Assembly (NCBI RefSeq): GCF_025963695.1
Contig: NZ_JAOQAH010000089.1
Location: 1-59,293, forward strand
Reading direction: 5' to 3'
Origin: Segetibacter sp.
GTDB lineage: Bacteria > Bacteroidota > Bacteroidia > Chitinophagales > Chitinophagaceae
DNA length: 59,293 bases
Shown here: positions 35,673 through 44,640 of the stretch, one piece after another
Position numbering within the stretch: the stretch's first letter is position 1
How the letters are laid out: each line of letters opens with the position of its first letter
The notes under the pieces: generated by a model
What the model was told of the DNA's origin: nothing
The model's input: only the letters and a program-made list of their open reading frames with translations
Database searches by the model: none
Translations under genes and position numbers: made by a program

Positions 35673-36902
35673 ATGAAAACATTATTATTACTCTTACTGG
35701 TAATTCCAAGTATCGTGTTTGCTCAAAAAGGAGTTCAATTTGAATATGGATTGACCTGGAAACAAATTCAGGCAAAGGCAAAAGCGGAGAACAAATACAT
35801 TTTTATGGATGCCTACACCACCTGGTGCGGCCCTTGCCGATATATGACCGCTAATATTTTTCCACAGGAAAAAGTGGGGGCATTCTTTAATCCAACCTTT
35901 ATAAACGTTAAAGCACAGCTTGATACTACTAAGGCAGATAGCGATGAAGTAAAAAGCTGGTATGCAGACGCGCATAACATTATGACGACTTATAAGGTGA
36001 ACGCTTTTCCTACCTATCTTTTCTTTGATCCAAGCGGTAAATTGGTACACCGCGCCCTTGGGTCTTCTGAAGCTGACCAGTTTTTGGCTAAAGCAAAAAA
36101 TGCGATTGACCCTGAGAAGCAGTATTACGTTATGTTAGACAAATACAAAGCCGGCAAGAAGGACCCTTCATTTCTATTGAGCCTGGCCAAGGCGTCGCAG
36201 GAGGCATATGATATAACAGTGGCGGACGGCGTTTCCAAAGAATATCTTGCTACGCAAAAGGATTTGTTTACCAAAGAAAATATAGAATTTATTGATCGGT
36301 TTACCCGCAGCACAAAAGACCGGGGATTTTTGTTTATGCTTAAAAACCCGGCGAAATTTGACGCAGTACGGGGCGAGGGAGCAGCCAGTAAAAAGCTGAC
36401 TGAGATTATATTGAACGAAGAAGTTTTTCCAATGATCTTTAAAAAAGATGCGGGTGTACCGGATTGGAAAACTATCACAACAAACTTAACGGCAAAATAT
36501 CCTGCTCAGGCCAGAGAGATAGCTTCTACAAGTAAAGTTTTTTATTATCAAAACAAACGCGACTGGAGCAGCTTTGCAGTGGCGATACAGGATTATATGA
36601 AAAATTATGGTGCTAAAGTCAATCCGAGTCAATTGAATGAGTATGCCTGGACCGTATTTGAAAATTGCAAAGACATGAGCTGCGTAACCGATGCGCTAGA
36701 GTGGAGCAAAAGATCTTTTAAGGACAACAACACGCCAGGCTTTATTGACACTTATGCGAACATCCTATACAAACTTGGAAAAAAAGACGAAGCAATTACC
36801 TGGGAAGAAAAGGCTCTTGAATTCGCTGCGGAAGGCGACAAGAAAGGATACCAGGATGTAATCGACAAAATGAAAAAAGGAGAAAAAACGTGGAAAGAAT
36901 AG
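35673..36902 (+). CDS. secreted thioredoxin-family protein
   Basis: A 409-residue protein with a signal peptide (MKTLLLLLLVIPSIVFAQ). The thioredoxin-fold domain has the active site W51-C-G-P-C55 and cis-Pro in VNAFPTYLFF. Residues 150-409 are helical with a TPR-like end (YANILYKLGKKDEAITWEEK). A periplasmic thiol-disulfide role is likely. It ends next to a convergent hairpin. Confidence 0.82.
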   Translation: MKTLLLLLLVIPSIVFAQKGVQFEYGLTWKQIQAKAKAENKYIFMDAYTTWCGPCRYMTANIFPQEKVGAFFNPTFINVKAQLDTTKADSDEVKSWYADAHNIMTTYKVNAFPTYLFFDPSGKLVHRALGSSEADQFLAKAKNAIDPEKQYYVMLDKYKAGKKDPSFLLSLAKASQEAYDITVADGVSKEYLATQKDLFTKENIEFIDRFTRSTKDRGFLFMLKNPAKFDAVRGEGAASKKLTEIILNEEVFPMIFKKDAGVPDWKTITTNLTAKYPAQAREIASTSKVFYYQNKRDWSSFAVAIQDYMKNYGAKVNPSQLNEYAWTVFENCKDMSCVTDALEWSKRSFKDNNTPGFIDTYANILYKLGKKDEAITWEEKALEFAAEGDKKGYQDVIDKMKKGEKTWKE

Positions 36903-36914
36903 CATGCGGAAGTT

Positions 36915-36949
36915 GACAGTTGACAGCAGTTTTCCTTCTGTCAACTGTC
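36915..36949. terminator. bidirectional hairpin between convergent genes
   Basis: Perfect 12-bp stem GACAGTTGACAG / CTGTCAACTGTC with an 11-nt loop, between the ends of the thioredoxin-family and M14 genes. T-runs are weak (TATTTATT after the right arm). Confidence 0.6.
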
Positions 36950-36952
36950 TAT

Positions 36953-39457
36953 TTATTGCCCTACAAGAAATACCGCGTTTGAAAAGAGCATTTTTCCGTT
37001 TTCCCAAAAAAGTCGGAATAAAGGGTCTTCTGCTAAAAGAACAACTGACCCTGTTCCCATCGGCAGTACGCCAAACAGCAAACCGTCTTTTAGTTGACTT
37101 TTTACTTTAGTTCCGGCAAAACCAGTAACGTAATTGTCTTTTTTTATAACTCCTACATTCCAACCTTCTTTCAAAAATTCGTACACATTCGCGTCTTGCT
37201 TTAAAGTATAATATGTGTCTGAGTAACCAAAAGCAAGTGGATGAGTATTGTCTAACTGCACCCGGTAAATAGCACCTGGAATACTGTTTTTCAGTTCATC
37301 CCTTTCGCGGTTCTCATACTTTTTAAGCACCGAATAATCAACTTTATCATCCTTTTTATCTTCTTTATCTTCCTTTAGTTTTATCCCCCAGTCAGCAGAT
37401 GAAAGTTTTTGAACAGCGGTTTCCATTGCTATTAAGGTACCGCCGCTGCTTACAAACTCTTTTAATTTATCTGTTACAATCTTATCAGTAAGATTTCTGT
37501 AAGTGCCGTCAGGAACAATTAAAACATTGTAGTTTTTCAGGCTTGTACGACCGAGGTCACTTGCATTAATGAGAGTTAAAGGATAATCAAGCTGCTGTTC
37601 AAAAAGATGCCACACTTCACCCGCAGCCAAGGAAGAGGTTTGCTCACCGGTAAGTAATGCTACTTTAGGAACACGTATAGACCTTACATCAGAAGAACCA
37701 AAGTCTGGACCTTTGTCCATAAACCCCGAAGAAACTGCATCTACTTCCACCTCATTTCTAGCCGCCAACTCATTTAAAGTTGATTGAAGATTTGCAGGAT
37801 TTGATTTCTGAAGCACAATTAAAGTACCCCGGTCGTATTGTTTATTACCATAACTAAATGGCCTTTCTGAAAACCTAACTTTTACACCTTGCTTTAATAG
37901 CTGGCAAAGCATCTTTACGCTTTTAATAGAGTTGTAAGGGATTAAATAGCCGTAGGTTGAAGATGCAACTGGTTTAATTGTTACAGAAGGCTGATAAGGT
38001 ACAATAGCAACCGCTTCTGAAACTGCATAAGCATCTACGCCATATGCAAAAGGCAAAGACCAGGCTGTTATATCATAAGTAACTGAATCTGCAAGCTTGC
38101 TTTTCTGTTCGAGCAACACCCTCGCCAGCACAGACTTTGGTTGTGAAGTACTAACGGCGAGATTATATTTTTTCAGGTTTCCAGTTTCCTGTTTTTCAGA
38201 GACGTAGTTTAATCCCTTAAAACGTTTATTTCCCACCGTTCCAAATTCCACTCCGTTTAGTCTTAATAGTTGTGCTACGCTGTTTATTTTAGCAGGATTG
38301 TCGCTGGTAAGTATATAAGTTTTAACTGAACTTCCTTTGCCCTCTTTACTGTCGTCAAAAAATTTTTTATATTCTGTCACTAACCTACCGGCATTTTGAG
38401 AGGCCATTTCAATAGTAGACAGACCTGTTGTGTAATGATGTGTTACCCTGTCAACCAATGTTAAAACCTCACCCGAACCGGTTGTTACAGCAAGCCCTCC
38501 CCGCGGTCCGCCACCCTGCTCGAAGGTCATACCAATTGCACCGTTGTATAATGGGTACGTGTCGCCATACGAAGGATACAACAAGTCAAAACGTTCCTTC
38601 GTAAAAAAAAGCCAGCCATTTTGATCAAAATATTTTGCGTTGTTTTTTCCGATGACCTTTTGAAATTCTCTTTGCCACGGTGTAATTACCTCATGAAAAG
38701 GTTCGGCGGCCGGTGCAAAGTAGTAAGGTTGATTAATGCCCTGTTCGTGAAAATCAACATGTACCTGCGGTAGCCATTGGTTATACTTCACCAGCCGTTG
38801 CTGCGTTTCTTTTTGCGTTTGCCATGCCCAGTCGCGGTTCAAATCAAAATTATAGTGATTGGTTCTGCCACCTGGCCACGGCTCGCTATGCTCACGCGAT
38901 TGTGGATCAGTATTGTAATTCTGTCCCAAGGTGGAATTAAACCAGTTTACATACCTGTCTCTTCCATCAGGATTGATACATGGATCAATCATAACGACGG
39001 TATTTTTAAGCCACTCTTTTGTAGAGGTATTTGTTGGATCTACAAGTGAAAACAAGGTAAGCATTGCAGCTTCAGATGAAGAAGTCTCATTGCCATGAAC
39101 ATTGTAACTCAACCATACGATAGCAGGATTGCCGGCAGTTGCAGCAGCAGTTTTAGCGGCACCCAGGCCGGCAAAAGCCAGGTTGTTTTGCCGAATGCCG
39201 TCAAGATTTTTGAGATTATCAGGATTAGCAATATAAAGGAGTAATAGCTCTCTTCCTTCATACGTTTCACCATATTTTTCTAGTTTAACCAGGTGGGGCA
39301 TTGCTTGTGCAACAGCTCTCACATAATTTATTATTTTATAATGAGGTGTAAATTTTGTACCCATCTTATAGCCGAGAAATTGTTCCGGGGATTGAAGTGC
39401 TTGACTATTTGCCCAAAAACCTGCTACCGAAAAAACAAATACCAGGAGATGCTTCAT
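36953..39457 (-). CDS. M14 family zinc carboxypeptidase, secreted
   Basis: An 834-residue protein with a signal peptide (MKHLLVFVFSVAGFWANSQA). The M14 domain starts near residue 30, with zinc ligands H121 and E124 in SYNVHGNETSSSEA, the NPDGRDRYVNW motif and the third His in VDFHEQGINQPYY. The C-terminal half (about 400-834) includes a glutamine-amidotransferase-like region (NYNVLIVPDGTYRNL). Likely processes peptides in the periplasm. Confidence 0.88.
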   Translation of the reverse strand: MKHLLVFVFSVAGFWANSQALQSPEQFLGYKMGTKFTPHYKIINYVRAVAQAMPHLVKLEKYGETYEGRELLLLYIANPDNLKNLDGIRQNNLAFAGLGAAKTAAATAGNPAIVWLSYNVHGNETSSSEAAMLTLFSLVDPTNTSTKEWLKNTVVMIDPCINPDGRDRYVNWFNSTLGQNYNTDPQSREHSEPWPGGRTNHYNFDLNRDWAWQTQKETQQRLVKYNQWLPQVHVDFHEQGINQPYYFAPAAEPFHEVITPWQREFQKVIGKNNAKYFDQNGWLFFTKERFDLLYPSYGDTYPLYNGAIGMTFEQGGGPRGGLAVTTGSGEVLTLVDRVTHHYTTGLSTIEMASQNAGRLVTEYKKFFDDSKEGKGSSVKTYILTSDNPAKINSVAQLLRLNGVEFGTVGNKRFKGLNYVSEKQETGNLKKYNLAVSTSQPKSVLARVLLEQKSKLADSVTYDITAWSLPFAYGVDAYAVSEAVAIVPYQPSVTIKPVASSTYGYLIPYNSIKSVKMLCQLLKQGVKVRFSERPFSYGNKQYDRGTLIVLQKSNPANLQSTLNELAARNEVEVDAVSSGFMDKGPDFGSSDVRSIRVPKVALLTGEQTSSLAAGEVWHLFEQQLDYPLTLINASDLGRTSLKNYNVLIVPDGTYRNLTDKIVTDKLKEFVSSGGTLIAMETAVQKLSSADWGIKLKEDKEDKKDDKVDYSVLKKYENRERDELKNSIPGAIYRVQLDNTHPLAFGYSDTYYTLKQDANVYEFLKEGWNVGVIKKDNYVTGFAGTKVKSQLKDGLLFGVLPMGTGSVVLLAEDPLFRLFWENGKMLFSNAVFLVGQ

Positions 39458-39682
39458 AAACTATAAATAAAGGCGCGAAAATAATTAAAAGAATACCAAG
39501 GCTTTAAAACAGTAAGCCACAAAATTGTTTTGAGAACGCATAGGGTGTGAAATGGAGCCACCTTTCAATAAAAGAACTATACAACACAGAAGTATAACGC
39601 TATTAATTCCGCGGCCTTTTAATGATAATAGGGTAAAATTATTATTTCTGGCAACTGGCTTCGGACCGCCTTCACTAATTCT

Positions 39683-40066
39683 TCAATTAACCAATTGTAG
39701 AAATAATCTATTTAATGTGTCGCTTGCAGCACCGCACATACCGGGATGAACAGACGAAATTTGCACAACAGTACTTCGGGTAGCAGTAAGCCAGCGAAAA
39801 CGCGATGGTAGAGACAGCGTTGCTATCGGACCTCCGTCCTTCGCACCGGCACAAATTTTTTCAAAAGCCTGCAATCGCTTTTCAAGTTGCAAAATGTCCA
39901 ATTCTGCTGCAAAGATCCCGAGCCGTTCTTTATCTAGCTTAAACTGAATTTGTAGAAAACGTTGGGCAGCGCAGTAAACTATTACGCCGGCGTTTAAAAA
40001 TTCTTCGCGTTCTACACGAGGCACTATCCGTATTACAGCGTACTCAAATAAGTGCTTCTCTTGCAT
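39683..40066 (-). CDS. DUF3037 family protein, partner of the HipA-like kinase
   Basis: About 127 residues starting at the ATG at 40066 (an ATG at 40084 adds six residues). FEYAVIRIVPRVEREEFLNA and GVIVYC are typical of DUF3037. It overlaps the end of the HipA-like kinase gene. The two families form a conserved pair across bacteria; function unknown. Confidence 0.8.
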   Translation of the reverse strand: MQEKHLFEYAVIRIVPRVEREEFLNAGVIVYCAAQRFLQIQFKLDKERLGIFAAELDILQLEKRLQAFEKICAGAKDGGPIATLSLPSRFRWLTATRSTVVQISSVHPGMCGAASDTLNRLFLQLVN

Positions 40067-40841
40067 GCTTTGCTTCTTTGACAAAAATTTGAGAATTGTT
40101 TAGCCGGGTCTCTAAAAACTGCGTATACACTTGTCGTTTTTCATCAACCGAGCCCGGTGTAGAGTCTTCTATAAGCCACTCATCCGGAATTAAGGAAACA
40201 ATAGAGCGAATACTTTGCGGATCAAGTATCGAACGATTTGTGGCATCAACCGCATCTAACTCAGTTGCATTAGGTAACAATACGTGGTCCTTGACCTGCA
40301 CAAAAGGACGCTTTGCCTGTTCATCAAAATTCTCCCAGGAATGATGAAAGTAAAGGGCAGCACCATGGTCTATAACCCACAACTCATTATGCCACATCAG
40401 CATATTTGTGTTTCGTACCGTACGGTCTACATTGGTAACAAGGCAATCTAACCAGACGATTTGAGAAGCAAGTTTGGCGTCTACAGTCGTAACAACCGGG
40501 TCAAAAGTAATCGCACCAGAGAGGTAATGCAGCGCCAGGTTTTTACCTACACTAGCTTTAAGAAGGTCTTGTATTTCCTCATCGGGTTCGGTTCGTCCAA
40601 ACGCTTCATCTAAACCCGCAAAAACAATTTCGGGAACCCTCAGGCCAATCATCCTCGCAATTTCACCGGCCACTAGTTCAGCTATCAAAGCTTTTACACC
40701 CTGGCCTGCACCACGAAACTTAAGAACATAAAGAAATCCATCGTCCGCCTCAGCAATGGCAGGCAATGAGCCGCCCTCACGTAACGGAGTTACATAACGG
40801 GTCACATTTACAGTTCTAAGTTCAGGCGCTTTAAAACTCAT
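40044..40841 (-). CDS. HipA-like kinase family protein
   Basis: A 265-residue single-domain relative of HipA. ATP-binding FLYVLKFRGAGQGVKALIAE; catalytic loop LVTNVDRTVRNTNML; metal-binding Asp in WVIDHGAALYFHH. It lacks the HipA N-terminal subdomain. It forms a bicistronic unit with DUF3037 and has no HipB. A regulatory kinase or toxin-like role is possible. Confidence 0.8.
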   Translation of the reverse strand: MSFKAPELRTVNVTRYVTPLREGGSLPAIAEADDGFLYVLKFRGAGQGVKALIAELVAGEIARMIGLRVPEIVFAGLDEAFGRTEPDEEIQDLLKASVGKNLALHYLSGAITFDPVVTTVDAKLASQIVWLDCLVTNVDRTVRNTNMLMWHNELWVIDHGAALYFHHSWENFDEQAKRPFVQVKDHVLLPNATELDAVDATNRSILDPQSIRSIVSLIPDEWLIEDSTPGSVDEKRQVYTQFLETRLNNSQIFVKEAKHAREALI

Positions 40842-40904
40842 ATTAAGCTTTCAAAATTATATAAAAGTCATCTGGTACGAACAAATGTACATCATGCAAC
40901 TTTT

Positions 40905-40924
40905 GTTGTGTCACTCACTTGTAC
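40905..40924 (-). repeat. dispersed repeat, copy 2
   Basis: Reverse complement GTACAAGTGAGTGACACAAC, identical over 20 bp to copy 1, between the divergent HipA-like and DUF1328 genes. Confidence 0.7.
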
Positions 40925-41057
40925 GTTACCTTTTCAGGGCGGCTTAGTGTTACAACAAACTATTTTTTTATTAACAACACCAAAAGTTTGGAGTTGAACT
41001 AAATTTTGGTACGGTTTTTTGAATACTGTACGTATTACTAACTTAAAACTTATTATT

Positions 41058-41219
41058 ATGTTACGTTGGACAGTAATATTTCTGGTAGTTGCTATAATTG
41101 CCGCAATATTTGGTTTTGGTGGTATAGCTGCAGGTGCAGCTAGTATTGCTAAAGTGCTATTCTTTATTTTTATTGTACTGTTCCTTATCTCCCTGGTGGC
41201 AGGAAGAAAGTCAGTATAA
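41058..41219 (+). CDS. DUF1328 small membrane protein
   Basis: 53 residues from the ATG at 41058 (MLRWTVIFLVVAIIAAIFGF), two membrane helices separated by GGIAAGAAS. The family (YtjA-like) is found in many bacteria; function unknown. The earlier frame start at 41019 adds 13 residues not expected in the family. Confidence 0.85.
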   Translation: MLRWTVIFLVVAIIAAIFGFGGIAAGAASIAKVLFFIFIVLFLISLVAGRKSV

Positions 41220-41235
41220 CCACCAGACATATTTA

Positions 41236-41272
41236 AAACAAAGAAAGCAGCTTCCGGCTGCTTTCTTTGTTT
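41236..41272. terminator. strong bidirectional terminator
   Basis: Perfect 16-bp stem AAACAAAGAAAGCAGC / GCTGCTTTCTTTGTTT with a 5-nt loop, between the convergent DUF1328 and SelW-like genes. Confidence 0.85.
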
Positions 41273-41319
41273 ATAACATTAATTCTGTAGCCTTACCCAT
41301 TAAAGGAAATAGCTTGTTT

Positions 41320-41607
41320 TTACTCCATTGTCTTCCTATCTGAATGTCCAAGATCTTTATCCGGGCTTATCCGGTCTCTGATTAGTTGTTTCAGTTCCTT
41401 TATTTCCGGAAAACGTGCCATTGTTTTGCGATCAAAAATCACTTCCTCATTAATAGAGATGGTATAGGTACCATTTACAATTGCCGGCTTTAAACTAACT
41501 GCGCCAACGTCGTTTACAAAAGTTGTAAGAACTTCTTGTGCCATGTAAGCTGCTCTCAACAGCCAACCACATTTCGGGCAATATTCTATACTAATTGTTG
41601 GTTTCAT
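41320..41607 (-). CDS. SelT/SelW/SelH-like (Rdx) protein
   Basis: A 95-residue thioredoxin-like protein with C10-P-K-C13-G-W near the N-terminus and a mid-region beta strand (PAIVNGTYTISINEEVIFDR). In related selenoproteins the second Cys is selenocysteine; here it is Cys. Redox role likely, target unknown. Confidence 0.8.
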   Translation of the reverse strand: MKPTISIEYCPKCGWLLRAAYMAQEVLTTFVNDVGAVSLKPAIVNGTYTISINEEVIFDRKTMARFPEIKELKQLIRDRISPDKDLGHSDRKTME

Positions 41608-41680
41608 TTAATTATAAAAAGTTCTTCAACAATGAAAAAAACACCTGCACTTGTTTACCTTAATATAAAAAAACAAGTAT

Positions 41681-41710
41681 AAAAAAAGTGCGGCAATAAT
41701 AACCGCACTT
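41681..41710 (-). terminator. terminator of the desaturase gene
   Basis: Stem AAGTGCGG / CCGCACTT followed on the minus strand by seven T. About 25 bp after the desaturase stop. Confidence 0.85.
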
Positions 41711-41734
41711 GATGCAATATAAATTTCGAAGCGT

Positions 41735-42805
41735 TTAAGAAGCTTTAGCCATTTGCTTTAAATAGGCAACATGAGATACCACTGCGTGACTCATTTTCTT
41801 GTATTCTACATATTGAACACCGTATTCCTCACAAGCTTGCTTAATTATCTTACTAATTTGAGGATAGTGGATATGCGATATTTTCGGAAACAGATGGTGC
41901 TCTATCTGAAAATTCAGTCCGCCTACATACCATGAAACTAACTTGCTTCTGGTAGCAAAGTTTGCTGTTGTCTTTAATTGGTGTATAGCCCACTCGTCCT
42001 CTATTTTATTTGTAACAACATCAGGTACCGGGAAATGTGTATGTTCTACGGTATGCGCTAACTGAAAAACGATACTTAATATAAAACCAGTAACAGCAGT
42101 AAAGGCAATAAAACCTATCAGCCAGCTTGTAAATCCGATAGTGATGATTGGAATAACAATAAACAAAGAATAATAAATAGCCTTGAAAACCCAAAAACTA
42201 ATATGATCAGCTGTGTCCATTTTTTTCAAAGGCATGTTTTGGATCTTCTTCGTGAAATACTTTCTATAGTCAGACACAAAACTCCAGTAGAAATGTAAAA
42301 GACAATAAGGAGCCCAAAAATACCAGTGCTGGAAATTGTGAATTTTATACTTTTTTTGAGTAGACGTCATTCTTAAAAATGGCCTTGCATCAATATCATC
42401 GTCAACACCATCAATGTTGGTAAAAGCATGGTGAATAATGTTGTGCTTTACGTTCCACATAAAGGGGCTTCCACCTAAAATTCCAAGTGTTATTGCAGCA
42501 CATTTATTAATGAAAGGCGACTCGCTAAAACTACCGTGTCCCCCATCGTGCATAATATTAAAGCCAATAGCAGACATTAACCCACCCAGCAAAGCGGCCT
42601 CAAGAAGAGCCAAAACAGTTGAGGGAGTAAAAAATACCAGATGTATATAAGTAATAGAAAAGCTTACTAAAAGAATTACAGCCTTTGTGTACAACTTATA
42701 ATTACCAGTTGTACTGATATTGCGTTCAGTAAAATAATCATTGATCCTTCTTTTGAGTTCCCCATGAAAGGATTGCTTTTGCGTAGCGAATTTCGGTGTA
42801 GCCAT
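41735..42805 (-). CDS. membrane fatty acid desaturase
   Basis: A 356-residue protein with the three His boxes of acyl desaturases: H86-DGG-H90 (MHDGGHGSF), H121-NII-HH126 and Q-I-E-H-H near the C-terminus (NFQIEHHLFPKISH). Four membrane helices flank them. No cytochrome b5 domain. Introduces double bonds into membrane acyl chains; position of the bond unknown. Confidence 0.9.
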   Translation of the reverse strand: MATPKFATQKQSFHGELKRRINDYFTERNISTTGNYKLYTKAVILLVSFSITYIHLVFFTPSTVLALLEAALLGGLMSAIGFNIMHDGGHGSFSESPFINKCAAITLGILGGSPFMWNVKHNIIHHAFTNIDGVDDDIDARPFLRMTSTQKKYKIHNFQHWYFWAPYCLLHFYWSFVSDYRKYFTKKIQNMPLKKMDTADHISFWVFKAIYYSLFIVIPIITIGFTSWLIGFIAFTAVTGFILSIVFQLAHTVEHTHFPVPDVVTNKIEDEWAIHQLKTTANFATRSKLVSWYVGGLNFQIEHHLFPKISHIHYPQISKIIKQACEEYGVQYVEYKKMSHAVVSHVAYLKQMAKAS

Positions 42806-42859
42806 GATAGTATATTTATGATTCCGTTTTGTGTTTATTTATTATGTCTTAACGCTAAA

Positions 42860-43594
42860 TCAGGTTATATGTTGAATAAAAGAATTGAAGGTATTAATTC
42901 CTATCATTTTCTTTGTTATATACCCCTCCGCATATTGTACTCCTATTCTTTTTCCAAGCATCATAGATCTTGCTTTAATGCTATCAAAAAAAGCAGGGCT
43001 CGAAATATACGTCTGGGGTTCGTTAAGGTCGGGGTTGAAAAACTGTGTTTTATAACATAAAACAGATTCTAATTTTTTATCAAAGTAATCTGAAATATCA
43101 AAAACAAAGTCGGGTTGCAAAAAACGGTCCTGAAGGTAATGAAAAATATATTTGGGTCTCCACGCTTCCTGAGGTTTTCCCTCAACCAAAGTTTCTATTT
43201 TTCTTAAACCCGATAAAAAAGCAGCGTCTTCTACCAGTTGTGCGCTTCTTCCATGGTCAGGGTGGCGATCTTCTAAAGCATTGCACAGCACAATTTCAGG
43301 CCTATACTTTCGAATAACTTCTATAATCTTTCGTTGGTGCTTTTCATCATTTTGAAAAAATCCATCAGCCATTTTAAGATTTTCTCTTACGGATACCTGT
43401 AGAACTTTCGCAGCCTCAGCCGCTTCTTCCCTTCTAATTTCAGCACTTCCACGGGTTCCTAATTCTCCTTGCGTTAAATCAACAATTCCAACCTTTTTTC
43501 CCTCTGCTACTGAAGCCAGGATGGTGCCTGAACAACCTAATTCTACATCATCCGGATGGACACCAAAAGCCAGGATATCCAGTTTTTCAAACAT
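42860..43594 (-). CDS. bshB1: bacillithiol biosynthesis deacetylase BshB1
   Basis: About 244 residues from the ATG at 43594 (MFEKLDILAFGVHPDDVELG), which puts the PIG-L motif H13-P-D-D16 at the usual distance. A second metal motif is HPDHGRSAQL. GELGTRGSAEIRREEAAEAA and SPAFFDSIKARSMMLGKRIG are characteristic of BshB1. It removes the acetyl group from GlcNAc-malate in bacillithiol synthesis. bshA and bshC are not in this window. Confidence 0.9.
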   Translation of the reverse strand: MFEKLDILAFGVHPDDVELGCSGTILASVAEGKKVGIVDLTQGELGTRGSAEIRREEAAEAAKVLQVSVRENLKMADGFFQNDEKHQRKIIEVIRKYRPEIVLCNALEDRHPDHGRSAQLVEDAAFLSGLRKIETLVEGKPQEAWRPKYIFHYLQDRFLQPDFVFDISDYFDKKLESVLCYKTQFFNPDLNEPQTYISSPAFFDSIKARSMMLGKRIGVQYAEGYITKKMIGINTFNSFIQHIT

Positions 43595-43731
43595 TTTTGT
43601 AACCTTTAAAAGTGGGTGCAAGGTAAGCTTTTAAAAAATGGATAATGTTAATTAAAACAGATAAGATATTCACAGAAAATAGTCAGAATGGCGGGATTTT
43701 GATTAAGACAAAAGGGGCTGAAATACGAGGT

Positions 43732-44349
43732 TTAACTACGGTGGCCGTACATTCGGGCGACATCTTTGACGATGATTTCTATGACCTGATCTTTATCGAC
43801 CGGATCGTAATTCTGCTTCAAATTACTTCCAAACACAATGGCGACTGTTTGATAAAATCCTGCTGTAAATCCACCTTTATACTCCTGTATAAGATGGTAG
43901 CAATTGTTACCCGTTTCACGGTAAATTAACTTCATCAAAACCTTACCCTGGTATACCGACAGGTTAGTGATTTTGCTGGTAAACTCTTTTTTAAGTTCTT
44001 TTTCCCTTGATTTAATAATTCTTTTGCGCTCCTGTTTATCGGTCACATTAACGAGCATGCTATTTACCTCGTTAAAAACTTTACCGGCAGCTTTTGCATA
44101 TGGGTAGGTTACATATACTGCGTTTCTAAGTCTTGTCCACTCGGCCCAATACTGCCGCCACCTCGCGTGCATTCTTGTATGTACCTCTACGTCTAATAAG
44201 CGGCCCCCAGGAATGGTATCTCCATCTACAACAAAGGCGTACACCTGCAAGGTGTCGTTTCTATTGTCCTGAGCTTTTACTTCGCTTTTAATAAATAGCA
44301 GGAAGACTATCAAAGCCGAAGTAAGCAGTATGTTATAATTTTTGCTCAT
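43732..44349 (-). CDS. DUF4294 secreted protein
   Basis: A 205-residue protein with a signal peptide (LLTSALIVFLLFIKSEVKAQ). The body matches DUF4294 style: YAFVVDGDTIPGGRLLDVEV, then RLRNAVYVTYPYAKAAGKVF. Function unknown; restricted to Bacteroidota. Confidence 0.78.
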   Translation of the reverse strand: MSKNYNILLTSALIVFLLFIKSEVKAQDNRNDTLQVYAFVVDGDTIPGGRLLDVEVHTRMHARWRQYWAEWTRLRNAVYVTYPYAKAAGKVFNEVNSMLVNVTDKQERKRIIKSREKELKKEFTSKITNLSVYQGKVLMKLIYRETGNNCYHLIQEYKGGFTAGFYQTVAIVFGSNLKQNYDPVDKDQVIEIIVKDVARMYGHRS

Positions 44350-44491
44350 GTCTAATTCCTGTTATAAATATAGAGATAACTACGAATATTTATGCTGCTT
44401 TAGTATATAAGTAACCTAAGTCATTGTTATTTCTTTCTAAATACGAAAATTTAAAAAAAACGATTAGAATGGAAAAACTATTTAAACTAAA

Positions 44492-44517
44492 AAAGAGCTC
44501 AAAAAATTGAACTCTTT
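44492..44517 (-). terminator. terminator of the ccmE-ccmF operon
   Basis: AAAGAGCTCAA / TTGAACTCTTT (one mismatch) followed on the minus strand by six T, about 125 bp after the ccmF-like stop. Confidence 0.6.
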
Positions 44518-44584
44518 AATAATGTTAATTTGAGATGGCGCCTGATGTGCGCATAGAGGCAGCTGATAAAAGATGTATCGATGC

Positions 44585-44606
44585 AGTGAGTGACACAACA
44601 ATGTTG
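44585..44606 (+). repeat. dispersed repeat, copy 3
   Basis: AGTGAGTGACACAACAATGTTG shares GTGAGTGACACAAC with copies 1 and 2; lies downstream of the ccmF-like gene. Confidence 0.6.
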
Positions 44607-44640
44607 AAGAAGCAGCTAAAAGCCCGCTACAAAAAAATTC

